From Haloarcula amylolytica JCM 13557 (lineage in GTDB: Archaea; Halobacteriota; Halobacteria; Halobacteriales; Haloarculaceae): a stretch of 64,000 nucleotides of DNA. Below are positions 8,383 through 16,940 of the stretch, one piece after another. Location of the stretch: positions 103,701-167,700 of the forward strand of contig NZ_AOLW01000047.1 in NCBI RefSeq assembly GCF_000336615.1, in the 5' to 3' direction. Both the position numbers and the translations under genes were made by a program. Position 1 is the first letter of the stretch. Each line of letters starts with the position of its first letter. The notes beneath the pieces were generated by a model, which worked only from the letters and a program-made list of their open reading frames with translations, did no database searches and was not told the DNA's origin.

Positions 8383-8407
8383 CGAATCCCCAATAATTGT
8401 ACCCCTC

Positions 8408-9055
8408 ATGACCACCGACTACGACTTCTGGCTGTTCGACCTCGACGGAACGCTCGTCGATATCGAGCCAGCGTACCCCCGGAAAGTGATGGGTGCCGTC
8501 GGCGACCGCCTCGGCGTCGAGTTCACGGACCGGGAGCGGGATGCGCTCTGGTACGGTTTCGGTGGAACACGGTCACAGACACTCGCAGAGCGCGATGTCG
8601 ACCAGCAGGAGTTCTGGCGGCTGTTCCACGAGGAGGAAGACCCCATTGCCCGGGCCGAGGCGACGTATCTCTACGACGACGCCGAGCAGTTCCTCGCCAC
8701 CCTCGATACACCGGTCGGGCTGGTCACGCACTGCCAGCAGTACCTCACCGAACCGGTGCTCGATCACCTCGACATCGCCGACTGGTTCGAGACGGTCGTC
8801 TGCTGTGACGACGACATCGGCTGGAAGCCCGACCCGAAGCCGGTGGAACTGGCGATGCGGGAGATGGACGTCTGGTACAACGGCCACCGCGGCGTGCTCG
8901 CCGGCGACAACCCGTCAGACATCGGCGCGGCGTGGAACGCCGGTCTCGACGGCGTCCACGTCGGTCGCCGGTCCCCCGCAGAGACGGGTCGGTGCGTGCG
9001 TGGCGACCGGCGCGTCGCATCGCTGCTTGACCTGACCTCGTCTCAAGGGAGGTAG
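8408..9055 (+). CDS. HAD superfamily hydrolase
   Basis: A 215-residue haloacid dehalogenase-type phosphatase. Motif I is FDLDGTLVD (D11 nucleophile, D13). Motif II lies in GLVTHC. Motif III and IV are KPDPKP and LAGDNPSDIGAAWNAG. The cap is of the helical type between motifs I and II, similar to phosphoglycolate phosphatases. The substrate cannot be read from the sequence. The 3' end overlaps the convergent MoeA-like gene by 13 bases. Confidence 0.9.
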   Translation: MTTDYDFWLFDLDGTLVDIEPAYPRKVMGAVGDRLGVEFTDRERDALWYGFGGTRSQTLAERDVDQQEFWRLFHEEEDPIARAEATYLYDDAEQFLATLDTPVGLVTHCQQYLTEPVLDHLDIADWFETVVCCDDDIGWKPDPKPVELAMREMDVWYNGHRGVLAGDNPSDIGAAWNAGLDGVHVGRRSPAETGRCVRGDRRVASLLDLTSSQGR

Positions 9056-9969
9056 TCCCAGTTTTCCACCCTGACGGTCGTCCCGGCATCGATACCAGTT
9101 TCGTCTGCAGGCACGGATACCCAGCCGTCGGCTCGGGTCGCCGTGGCGAGGTCAACGCCGGGTAGCGGCGTTGCCGTCCCGTCGCTCACGGCGACCGGAG
9201 TAAACGTCCGGACCGCGTCCTGACTGTCGACCTGCTCCGCCAGCGTCGCTCGTGTCTCCGGATGCGCAGACAGCGGTGCATCGGCAAACGCCTTCAATAG
9301 CGGACGAAAGAGTTGTACCGCGCCGACGCGGGCTGCACTCGGCGACTCCGGCAACAGCAGGACTGGGCGGTCCTCGACGACGGCGACTCCCGTCCGCTGG
9401 CCCGGGTCGATATCGACGTAGTCGGTGAACACCTCCCCGAGGTCCGCAACGACCTCTCGAAGCGTGTCCCCCGGCTCGGTCCCGGTGATGACGAGCGCAT
9501 CACGGGTGAGGTCGCGCTGGACGGCCATCCGGAGCGCCGGTGCGTCGTCGGCGACGGGGTCCCGGTAGGTCACTTTCCCGCCCCACCGGTCGGCGTACTG
9601 CGCCAGCGTGAACCCCGCTGTCTCGACCTCGCGGGCCGCGCTGGCAGCCGCTCGGAGTTCGTCGCCCGTCGGTACGATTCCGACCTGTGGTCGCTGGCGG
9701 GCGAGCAGTTCGGAGACGCCGCTTGCCCGCAACAGTCCCACATCGCCGGGCCGTACCTGATGCCCCTGCTGGAAGACGGTGTCGTCGACCGAGATATCCG
9801 CCTCTTCCACGGGTTCGTTCGCCGTCGCATCTGTCGCCAGCACTCGTCCGACAGCGACGGACAGCGGAATCCTGTCTGTCCGGTCGACGGGGACAGCGAA
9901 GCTACCGAGCTGTCTGCGGGCAGTCTCCAGCGCGAGCGACTCGGCCTCCGACGGCGGGGAGCCAGCCAT
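9043..9969 (-). CDS. Reduced MoeA-like molybdopterin biosynthesis protein
   Basis: A 308-residue protein with a MoeA-like layout but about 100 residues shorter than true MoeA. The N-terminal arm (LSVAVGRVLATD) jumps straight to ISVDDTVFQQGHQVRPGDVGLL, so the segment that normally holds DGYA and the following subdomain is missing. VPTGDEL is kept, but the MPT-binding and catalytic signatures are changed: ITGTEPGD replaces SGGVSVGD and LPESPSAA replaces LPGNPVSA. The C-terminal MoeA domain IV is present (ending RVENWDYLP). The start is ATG 9969 with a GTTTTTGCC box about 28 bases upstream. It is probably not a functional molybdate insertase; its role is unknown. Confidence 0.75.
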   Translation of the reverse strand: MAGSPPSEAESLALETARRQLGSFAVPVDRTDRIPLSVAVGRVLATDATANEPVEEADISVDDTVFQQGHQVRPGDVGLLRASGVSELLARQRPQVGIVPTGDELRAAASAAREVETAGFTLAQYADRWGGKVTYRDPVADDAPALRMAVQRDLTRDALVITGTEPGDTLREVVADLGEVFTDYVDIDPGQRTGVAVVEDRPVLLLPESPSAARVGAVQLFRPLLKAFADAPLSAHPETRATLAEQVDSQDAVRTFTPVAVSDGTATPLPGVDLATATRADGWVSVPADETGIDAGTTVRVENWDYLP

Positions 9970-10080
9970 ACCCTTGCTAGTGGGTACTGTGGCAAAAACG
10001 CCCCGAGTGGCCACGGCCCATCAGTCACCGGTCCACATGGACTGGGAACGCTTTTGTTCGGTCCGACTCGGAGTGGCCGT

Positions 10081-10857
10081 ATGGTCCTCCCGCAACTGGT
10101 CGCCATCGTGTTCCTGGTCATCGGCGGCTTCGTCCTCCTCCGCGGTGGCCGGGAACTCCGAACGGTGTTTCACATCCTCCGTAACGATCCAGTCCCGGTG
10201 CGCTCGCTCGACGGGCACTCCGGTCCCGTCGAAATCACCGGCACAGCTGTTGCCGACGAGGACGCCGGAACCGTCACGGCTCCCTTCACCGGCAGCAAGT
10301 GTCTGGCCTACACCTACGAGGTCGAGGAGTATCGGTCGTCGGGGAAACACTCCAGTTGGGAGACGCTGGACGAGGGGCAGGCCGGCGTCGACTTCGTAGT
10401 CGACGACGGGGGCGCTCGCGTCCGCGTGAATCCCGACGGAGCGGACGTGCGGTTCGAATCCCAGTCAGTGACGGTGTCCCCCGGGACTGAACTCCCCGAG
10501 CGCCTGGCCGACTACGTCGAGCGGACGGAGGGCGTCGAGGCACAGGACGGGTCCGTGAACCTGCTCGTGACGGAGATCAGCCTGGGGAACAAGCAGCGCT
10601 TTACCGAGCGCCGGCTGGACGTTGGCGAGGACGTGTACGTCTACGGCCAGGCGATGCGCGGCCCCGCATCGGAGTGGGGAAGCAATCTGGTCGACGCCGT
10701 CGTCGGGGACGGCAACGGGACGCCGGTGTTCGTCATCTCCGACACCAGCGAGCGTGGCACGGCCCGACGGATTGTTCGGGGCGCTATCGCTGAAACTGTG
10801 TTCGGACTAGCGGCTGTCCTCATCGGTGCTGCCGTCCTCCTCTCCGTACCCCTGTAG
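10081..10857 (+). CDS. GIDE-domain membrane protein
   Basis: A 258-residue protein with one N-terminal transmembrane helix (VAIVFLVIGGFVLLRGG), a large external or cytoplasmic beta-rich region (about 40-220) and a C-terminal helix (AAVLIGAAVLLSV). The central region resembles the GIDE/MULAN domain of the mitochondrial E3 ligase family: KCLAYTYEVEEYR, a WETLDEGQAGVDFVVDDG segment and EDVYVYGQA. No RING finger follows, so no ligase activity is expected. ATG 10081 lies about 110 bases from the divergent MoeA-like gene. Function in archaea is unknown. Confidence 0.78.
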   Translation: MVLPQLVAIVFLVIGGFVLLRGGRELRTVFHILRNDPVPVRSLDGHSGPVEITGTAVADEDAGTVTAPFTGSKCLAYTYEVEEYRSSGKHSSWETLDEGQAGVDFVVDDGGARVRVNPDGADVRFESQSVTVSPGTELPERLADYVERTEGVEAQDGSVNLLVTEISLGNKQRFTERRLDVGEDVYVYGQAMRGPASEWGSNLVDAVVGDGNGTPVFVISDTSERGTARRIVRGAIAETVFGLAAVLIGAAVLLSVPL

Positions 10858-10906
10858 AGTAGCAGAGACCGTCGGGTTTACCACTGCGTACCACTTAGAC
10901 AGGCGT

Positions 10907-11263
10907 ATGCCAGCCCTGCGTGAAGCGCTTCGGGACCTTCCCGACGCCGTGTTCGCGGACGTGCTCGAATCCGAGGACGAATACCTGCTCGTGCTCGACC
11001 TGCCGGGCGTGACCGCGGAGACAATCGACGTGACCGTTGAGGGGGGCCGCCTTCGTATCGACGGGCAACGGACCAAGGACGTGCCCGGGGAGTTCACGTT
11101 CGTCCGCGAGGACCGCTCCGTGTTCCTCGACGCCGAGCTCCCGCTCCCGCCGGACACGACCGGGCAGGGCGGGGAGGGGACCGTGGAAAACGGCGTCCTC
11201 GAACTCCGCCTGCCGAAGGCGACAGCCGCACCGAGTACTACAATCCCGATCGACGGGGACTGA
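10907..11263 (+). CDS. Hsp20/alpha-crystallin family small heat-shock protein
   Basis: A 118-residue protein with an alpha-crystallin domain: EDEYLLVLDLPGVTAETIDV at residues 25-44, GRLRIDGQRT, and a closing NGVLELRLPK motif. Small heat-shock proteins are ATP-independent holdases. The start is ATG 10907, after the end of the GIDE gene. The N-terminal extension before the domain is short (about 25 residues), so oligomerisation may differ from classical members. The UbiB kinase gene begins 18 bases downstream. Confidence 0.88.
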   Translation: MPALREALRDLPDAVFADVLESEDEYLLVLDLPGVTAETIDVTVEGGRLRIDGQRTKDVPGEFTFVREDRSVFLDAELPLPPDTTGQGGEGTVENGVLELRLPKATAAPSTTIPIDGD

Positions 11264-11281
11264 CCCAGAGGTGGCAAGCCG

Positions 11282-13000
11282 GTGAACCTTCGCGCGTACT
11301 GGCGGTTCCTCGTCGTCGCTCGCCACTTCCTGCCCCTGTTGGTCGCGTACGCACGAGACCGAAAGCGGTTCTTCGTGGTCGGCTCGTCTCGCCGTGTCAC
11401 GCCTGAACAGCGTCGCAAACGTGCACAGCAGCTGCTCGACTCGCTGCTGACGCTCGGCCCGACGTTCATCAAACTCGGACAGATACTCTCGACCCGCCCG
11501 GACGTCCTGCCACCGGAGTACATCGAGGAGTTCTCCAAGTTGCAGGACCGCGTGCCACCGGCGGACTGGGACGAGGCACAGGTCGTCATCGAGGACGAAC
11601 TGGGCTCTGTCGACGACCGCTTCGACGAGTTCGAGACAGAGGCGATAAGCGGCGCGTCGCTCGGTCAGGTGTATCTGGCGGAGGTCGACGGCGAGAAAGT
11701 CGCTGTCAAGATTCGCCGCCCCGGCATCGAATCGCTCGTCGAGGCCGACCTGCGGGTCGTCCGCTGGTCGCTCCCGCTGTTGATGTACTTCATCGACGAC
11801 TCCCGGTCGTTCTCGCTGGAGACGCTGGCCGACGAGTTCTCGAAGACCATCCGCGAAGAGATGGACTACCAGCGCGAGGCCCGCATGCTCACCGAAATCC
11901 GGGAGAACTTCAGGGACAACGACCGCATCTGTATCCCCAAGGTCAAGGAGTCCCACTCCACGCGGCGCGTCCTGACGATGGAGTACGTCCCCGGTACGAA
12001 GATCAACGACATCGACAGCCTCGACGCGGGCGGTATCAACCGGACGGAACTGGCTGAGACGCTCCAGCGGGCGTACCTCCAGATGATAATCGACGACGGC
12101 GTGTTCCACGCGGACCCCCATCCGGGCAACCTCGCCGTACAGGACGACGGGACGCTCGTCTTCTACGACTTCGGGATGTCCGGCCGGGTCGACCCGTTCG
12201 TGCAGGACAAGATCATCGACTTCTACGCCGCCGTCGCCGACCAAGACATCGACGCCATCCTCGATGCCCTCATCGAGATGGGGACGCTCTCACCGGAGGC
12301 CGACCGGCAGGTGATGGGCGACGTGATGGAACTGGCCATCGCCGACGCTCGCGGCGAGGACATCGAGCAGTACCGCGTCCAGCAGATCATTCAGCAGGTC
12401 GAGGACACCATCTACGAGTTCCCGCTTCGGCTCCCGGCGAACCTGGCGCTCGTGTTGCGCGTCGCCACAGTCGTCGAAGGTGTCTGTGTCACCCTCGACG
12501 AGGATTTCGACTTCATCGGTGTCGCAACCGACTATCTCCGCGAGGAGGGGTATCTCGCCGAGGGCGTCCGGAACTTCGTCGAGGACCGGGCGACCGAAGT
12601 GTCCGACGCCGCCCGGTCGGCCGTCCGAATCCCGCCGAAACTGGAGTCCGCCCTCGACAGAGTCGAGCGGGAGGACTTCCGCGTGCAGGCCGACATCGAG
12701 GACTCCGACGGCCTGCTCGCGACGATGACCAAGCGGCTCATCCTCGGGATGTTGCTTGCGAGCACGCTGTTCTCGACGGCGTTCCTCTACACGCAGGCGT
12801 CGCTGCCGGCCACCGGTGTCGGTATCGCCGGAACTGTCGGCCTGTCCCTGGCGCTGTGGTGGTCGTTCCGTTCGAAGAAGGCCGTCCGGGCCAAGCCGCA
12901 GTTCACGCGACAGAGCATGCGCGAGCAGGACCGGGAGAGCCCGGGCGGGCTCAACACCTCCTTCGGCGAGGACACCGACGACGCCTACAGCGGCGACTGA
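11282..13000 (+). CDS. ABC1/UbiB (AarF) family atypical kinase
   Basis: A 572-residue UbiB-family protein. The family-specific KxGQ motif is in TFIKLGQILSTRPDVLP, and the alanine/glycine-rich nucleotide loop is ISGASLGQVYLAEV. VAVKIRRPGI carries the ion-pair lysine, and FHADPHPGNL with FYDFGMSG are the catalytic and metal-binding motifs. Two C-terminal transmembrane helices (about 490-535) anchor it. Family members act as ATPases or kinases in quinone and isoprenoid lipid biology; in haloarchaea menaquinone is the likely link. The start is GTG 11282, just after the Hsp20 gene. Confidence 0.92.
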   Translation: MNLRAYWRFLVVARHFLPLLVAYARDRKRFFVVGSSRRVTPEQRRKRAQQLLDSLLTLGPTFIKLGQILSTRPDVLPPEYIEEFSKLQDRVPPADWDEAQVVIEDELGSVDDRFDEFETEAISGASLGQVYLAEVDGEKVAVKIRRPGIESLVEADLRVVRWSLPLLMYFIDDSRSFSLETLADEFSKTIREEMDYQREARMLTEIRENFRDNDRICIPKVKESHSTRRVLTMEYVPGTKINDIDSLDAGGINRTELAETLQRAYLQMIIDDGVFHADPHPGNLAVQDDGTLVFYDFGMSGRVDPFVQDKIIDFYAAVADQDIDAILDALIEMGTLSPEADRQVMGDVMELAIADARGEDIEQYRVQQIIQQVEDTIYEFPLRLPANLALVLRVATVVEGVCVTLDEDFDFIGVATDYLREEGYLAEGVRNFVEDRATEVSDAARSAVRIPPKLESALDRVEREDFRVQADIEDSDGLLATMTKRLILGMLLASTLFSTAFLYTQASLPATGVGIAGTVGLSLALWWSFRSKKAVRAKPQFTRQSMREQDRESPGGLNTSFGEDTDDAYSGD

Positions 13001-13020
13001 ACGCCCATCCGACTGTTGGG

Positions 13021-13548
13021 TCAGAGCCGTTTTTCGAAGTGGACGAGTTCGTACTCGCCCTGCGTCGACCGGCCGACCTCCTGATACCCCTCGTCGCGGT
13101 AGAACGCGACCGCGGCGGGCTGGCTCTGTGACGTCGTCGCAAGCAGGACCTCGTAGCCTCGCTCGGCCACTTGCTGTTCGAGTTGGCCGAGCAGGCTGCG
13201 ACCGTAACCGCGCCGCTGCCGGGACGGGGCGACCCGCATCCGGTGGAGTTCGGCCGCGCCGGGAACGGTGCGCTCGTCCGCGTGGCCGACCTCGTTCGGG
13301 AGGAACCCGCCCATCGCGGCCAGGCCGCCGTCGAACGTCTGTGGGAGTTCGTCGTCGACGGCGGGCACGACGCCGACGAGAAACGCACCGCCGGTGTCGA
13401 AATACCGCGTCTCGATGTTTTGCAGGTCCGACGTGCCGGGGATGTCACTGGGGTCGTTTCCGGTCGCTCGTATCGCGCGCTCGTGGAGACGCCAGACAGC
13501 GTCGGCGTCTCGGTGGTCGTAGGACCGAAACTGAATCTGGTCGGTCAT
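13021..13548 (-). CDS. GNAT family N-acetyltransferase
   Basis: A 175-residue GCN5-related acetyltransferase. The acetyl-CoA pyrophosphate loop is MRVAPSRQRRGYGRSLL, following the typical beta strand, and AVAFYRDEGYQEVGR is the family's C-terminal motif. The start is ATG 13548 (MTDQIQFRSY). The substrate is unknown. It converges on the UbiB kinase gene with a 20-base gap. Confidence 0.9.
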   Translation of the reverse strand: MTDQIQFRSYDHRDADAVWRLHERAIRATGNDPSDIPGTSDLQNIETRYFDTGGAFLVGVVPAVDDELPQTFDGGLAAMGGFLPNEVGHADERTVPGAAELHRMRVAPSRQRRGYGRSLLGQLEQQVAERGYEVLLATTSQSQPAAVAFYRDEGYQEVGRSTQGEYELVHFEKRL

Positions 13549-13766
13549 CGAACACGTCCGAAATAGTCATTGTCGGAGAAGGGTTTAGTTCTACCTTATC
13601 AGAGTATGGTTCTATTATAGCCGTCTGAATTTATCCGGAACGTTCAGTATTCAGTGTCTGGTATAGGGGGTATGAGAGAATTCGGTGGTACGCACTGGGC
13701 GCAAACCCCAGTTTGTGGACGCGATACGTCGGTACTATTACCGTTGTGGGGGAGTGTGGGCCGACA

Positions 13767-15182
13767 ATGACGGCGCCGGCAACGAACAACGTGGTGCTGG
13801 TCACGGTTGACTCGCTGCGGGCGGACGCACTGGGTGGTACTGACAGCGTCTCCCCAGTCCTGGACTCGCTCGCTGAGTCGGGCGTCGTCTTCGAAAACGC
13901 CGTGGCACAGGGGAACTGGACGCCGTTCTCGTTCCCGTCCATCCACGGCTCACGGCCGGTGTTCGCGGAAAGCGAGGACATCGGTCTGGCGTCGACGCCG
14001 ACGCTGGCCGAGCAGGTGTCCGATGCCGGTATCGAGACGGCAGGGTTCAACGCCGCCAACGGTTTCCTCACCGACCACTGGGGGTACGACCGCGGGTTCG
14101 ACGAGTTCGAGCCGTTCGTCGACAGCGGCGGCTACAGCAAGTATCTGGCGGCTCACCCGACGATTCAGGCATGGGTCCAACTGGGGACCTCGCCGTTCCG
14201 TCGTGCCGCGACCGTCCTCAGCGGCGGGTCCGACGAACGGCCCTTCGCCGACGTGTCTCGGATGGGCGACCTCGAAGACCACGCCACCGAGTTCCTGAAG
14301 GCGACCGACGGACCGTTCTTCCTGTGGGTCCACTACATGGACACACACACGCCATACGTGCCGGCCCCGCGGCACATCCGCGAGGTGTCGGACAACCACT
14401 TCGGTGTCCTCCGAATGCTCACCTCCCACCTCCGAACCGGGCTGGGCTGGGAAGTCGACGACCGGACGCTGGAGACGCTCCGGACGCTGTACGAGGCGAC
14501 GGTTCGGCAGGTCGACGCCAGCGTCGGTCGGTTACTCGACACCCTCGAAACAGAGGGCCATCGCGACGATACGGCCGTCGTCGTCGCCGGCGACCACGGC
14601 GAGGAGTTCCTCGAACACGGCCATCTCGCCCACTACCCCAAGCTCTATCGGGAACTCATCGACGTTCCCTACATCGTCTCGACGCCGGACAGCGAGGGCC
14701 AGTCGGTCGAGACCCCGGTCGGCCTCGACACGATCGCGCCGACGGTGTGCGATCTGCTGTCGCTCACGCCGGCGGCGGAGTGGGACGGGGCCTCCGTCGC
14801 CCCGGCGATCCACGGCGCGGGTATCGAGGACCGCGGCCCCATCGTCTCCGCAGCGGTCCGGGGCGAGAGTGTGACCAGCCAGCCGATCCCGCGGAGCCGC
14901 GCGGACGGGGAACTCCTCCTCAGCGCCCGCGACGAGCGATACACGTACATCGAGTTCACGGAATCGGGGCGTCAGGAACTGTACGACCGGACGAACGATC
15001 CCGAAGAGCAGGTCGATCTGTGTTCGGACTCGGCGGACGCCCCGCCTGCGACCGTCCTCGACCGGCTCTCGGATGCAGTTGCCGAACACCTCGCAGAACT
15101 CGATAGCGACGGGACCGGTACTGAAAACACCGAGGCATCCGACGAGATAACAGCACGGTTAAAGGCGCTCGGTTATCAGTAA
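13767..15182 (+). CDS. Sulfatase / alkaline phosphatase superfamily protein
   Basis: A 471-residue member of the sulfatase fold. The first metal motif is VVLVTVDSLRADAL (D15) and the second is VVVAGDHGEEFLEHGH. The Cys/Ser-x-Pro-Ser-Arg formylglycine signature is absent; the equivalent segment is GNWTPFSFPSIHGSRP, leaving Thr52 as the candidate nucleophile, as in phosphoglycerol transferases. It is thus more likely a phospho- or phosphoglycerol transferase/hydrolase than a true sulfatase. No membrane segment or signal peptide is seen. The start is ATG 13767. GtrA follows six bases later, hinting at cell-surface glycan or lipid modification. Confidence 0.85.
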   Translation: MTAPATNNVVLVTVDSLRADALGGTDSVSPVLDSLAESGVVFENAVAQGNWTPFSFPSIHGSRPVFAESEDIGLASTPTLAEQVSDAGIETAGFNAANGFLTDHWGYDRGFDEFEPFVDSGGYSKYLAAHPTIQAWVQLGTSPFRRAATVLSGGSDERPFADVSRMGDLEDHATEFLKATDGPFFLWVHYMDTHTPYVPAPRHIREVSDNHFGVLRMLTSHLRTGLGWEVDDRTLETLRTLYEATVRQVDASVGRLLDTLETEGHRDDTAVVVAGDHGEEFLEHGHLAHYPKLYRELIDVPYIVSTPDSEGQSVETPVGLDTIAPTVCDLLSLTPAAEWDGASVAPAIHGAGIEDRGPIVSAAVRGESVTSQPIPRSRADGELLLSARDERYTYIEFTESGRQELYDRTNDPEEQVDLCSDSADAPPATVLDRLSDAVAEHLAELDSDGTGTENTEASDEITARLKALGYQ

Positions 15183-15188
15183 GGCTGT

Positions 15189-15599
15189 ATGGCGTCCGCT
15201 GTCGTCACACCGGCCCGACGACAGCAACTCGTCCGGTTTTTTCTCGTCGGTGTGTTTGCCGCGTCGATTCAGCAGGCGCTGTTGTGGTTGTTCAACGATG
15301 TCGGTGGCCTGAATTACATTCTCGCGGCCGCTATCGCAATCGAGTGTACGATTCTGCTTCAGTACGTCCTCAACAACGCTTGGACGTTCCACCGGTCACA
15401 GCATTCGGATCTGCGGGAGTACGTAGTCGGGTTAGGGAAGACGAACCTCGTTCGTGGAACGGCGATCCCGCTCCAGTTGGGCCTCCTCTACGCGTTTGTC
15501 ACCTGGGGCGGTGTCGTGCCGCTGGTCGGCAATGGCGCGGCTATCGTCATCACGGGCCTGTACCGGTACGCCCTCGACGCCCACTGGACGTGGGGTTAG
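15189..15599 (+). CDS. GtrA/DPMS family membrane protein
   Basis: A 136-residue protein with four hydrophobic segments, matching the GtrA family (FFLVGVFAASIQQALLW, YVLNNAWTFHR, GLYRYALDAHWTW). Members are thought to flip polyprenyl-phosphate-linked sugars or assist dolichyl-phosphate mannose synthases. It forms an operon with the upstream sulfatase-like gene (six bases between them). Its 3' end overlaps the convergent MoxR gene by four bases. Confidence 0.9.
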   Translation: MASAVVTPARRQQLVRFFLVGVFAASIQQALLWLFNDVGGLNYILAAAIAIECTILLQYVLNNAWTFHRSQHSDLREYVVGLGKTNLVRGTAIPLQLGLLYAFVTWGGVVPLVGNGAAIVITGLYRYALDAHWTWG

Positions 15600-16543
15600 A
15601 CGGTCGGGACGGGGACTTCGTCGAGCACGCTCTGAATGACTGTTCCTTTGTCGACCTGCTCGACGCGCGCATCAGGCGTCAGCACAAGCCTGTGAGCCAG
15701 TACCGGCTGCGCGACCCGCTTGATGTCGTCCGGCGCAACGTACTCCCGGCCCGCGATGGTCGCCATCGCCCGCGCTGCCTCGAACAGCCGCTGGGTCCCG
15801 CGCGGTGAGACCCCGACGTCCACGCGGTAGTCGTCTCTGGTCGCCCGGGCGAGGGCAGCCATGTACTGCAGCAGGTCGTCGTCGACGGTGACCGTCTCCG
15901 GGACGCTCCGGAGTTCCGTGACCGACTCCGCGTCGAGTATCGGCTCCACGGTCGGACTCTGTGTCGTCCGGCCGGCACGCCGCCGGAGGAGTTCGACCTC
16001 GCCCTCGTCGTCAGGGTAGCCAAGCGAGGTCTTTGCCAGGAACCGGTCGACCTGCGCTTCGGGGAGTTCGAAAGTCCCCTCCATGTCGACGGGGTTCTGC
16101 GTGGCGATGACGAAGAACGGTTCGGGCAGGTCGTAGGTGTCCCCGTCGACGGTGACCTGTCCCTCTTCCATCGCTTCGAGCAGGGCGGACTGGGTCTTTG
16201 GCGGTGCGCGGTTGATCTCGTCGGCCAACAGGACGTTGGCGAACACCGGCCCCTCGGTGAATTCGAAGCTCCGGGACTCCTCGTTGAAGATGTGTGTTCC
16301 TGTGATGTCGGCGGGCAGGAGGTCCGGCGTGAACTGGATGCGGGAGAAGGACAGTCCCAGCGCGGTCGCGACGCTGCGGGCGGTCAGCGTCTTTCCCGTG
16401 CCGGGAACGTCCTCGAGCAGGACGTGGCCCTTCGCGACGACTCCCAGCAGCACCGTCTCGAAGAAACCGCGGTCGGCGATGACGGCACTCCCGATCTCGT
16501 CGAGGATCTGACTCGACACCTCGCTTGCCTCGGTAGCGTCCAT
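15596..16543 (-). CDS. MoxR-type AAA ATPase
   Basis: A 315-residue AAA+ ATPase of the MoxR group. Walker A is LLEDVPGTGKT (about residues 42-52), Walker B is VLLADEINRAPPKTQSALLE, sensor 1 is VIATQNPVDMEGTFELPEAQ, and the C-terminal lid is complete. MoxR proteins act as chaperones that insert cofactors or assemble complexes, usually with adjacent DUF58 and VWA-domain genes. None of those partners is next to it here, so its client must be encoded elsewhere. The start is ATG 16543. Confidence 0.93.
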   Translation of the reverse strand: MDATEASEVSSQILDEIGSAVIADRGFFETVLLGVVAKGHVLLEDVPGTGKTLTARSVATALGLSFSRIQFTPDLLPADITGTHIFNEESRSFEFTEGPVFANVLLADEINRAPPKTQSALLEAMEEGQVTVDGDTYDLPEPFFVIATQNPVDMEGTFELPEAQVDRFLAKTSLGYPDDEGEVELLRRRAGRTTQSPTVEPILDAESVTELRSVPETVTVDDDLLQYMAALARATRDDYRVDVGVSPRGTQRLFEAARAMATIAGREYVAPDDIKRVAQPVLAHRLVLTPDARVEQVDKGTVIQSVLDEVPVPTV

Positions 16544-16628
16544 AGCCTGTCATGTTACGGGTCCGGTAAAGGGGTGTCGAGTCTGAAATCGAAACCCCTA
16601 AAGAGCAAACGGCGGTACTGATGGGTGA

Positions 16629-16713
16629 GCCGAGGTAGCCTAGCCTGGCCAAGGCGGTTGCTTCGAGAGCAACTGTCCTCACGGACTCAGGAGTTCAAAT
16701 CTCCTCCTCGGCG
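16629..16713 (+). tRNA. tRNA-Ser (anticodon CGA)
   Basis: An 85-base tRNA. The acceptor stem is GCCGAGG / CCTCGGC with G as discriminator, the D-arm is GCC...GGC, and the anticodon stem-loop is GTTGC-TTCGAGA-GCAAC with CGA at positions 34-36. A long variable arm (GTCC-TCAC-GGAC) and a T-arm with TTCAAAT follow. The long variable arm and anticodon identify class II tRNA-Ser reading UCG. CCA is not encoded and no intron is present. Confidence 0.95.
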
Positions 16714-16914
16714 TTCTCTGCAGCCATTCCGACGAGCGCAGCGAGTCGGCAGTGCTGCAGGACCGTGATGCGTGGAGAGTTGGAGTAGACCAGTCGCAGT
16801 CCGGAACGGCGCACCGCGCCGCACGCCCGGACCGTCTGGGCGTGGTTCAAATCTCCTCCTCGGCGTTCTCTGTACCAGAGTCGGCGAGCGTAGCGAGTCG
16901 GTAGTGCTGCAGGA
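16693..16914 (+). repeat. Direct repeat of the tRNA-Ser 3' end plus flank (two 70-base copies)
   Basis: Copy 1 (16693-16762) runs from the T-loop of tRNA-Ser through its 3' end and 49 bases beyond. Copy 2 (16845-16914) repeats it 152 bases downstream. The first 28 bases are identical and the last 27 differ at only two positions. An 82-base spacer without an ORF separates them. This looks like an attachment-site duplication left by a lost tRNA-targeted element, or a local tandem duplication. Both copies carry a GAGCG-AGCGAG imperfect palindrome that could act as a terminator for the tRNA. Confidence 0.8.
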
Positions 16915-16940
16915 ATCGGATCGTATCCGGCCGACTGCCG

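Noticed and set aside
9313..10080. N-terminal extension of the GIDE protein
   Set aside because: Antisense to the MoeA-like gene; the hydrophobic signal-anchor start at ATG 10081 is the natural one.
12756..13628. 290-codon Arg-rich plus-strand ORF
   Set aside because: Overlaps the end of the UbiB kinase gene and the GNAT gene; frame shadow.
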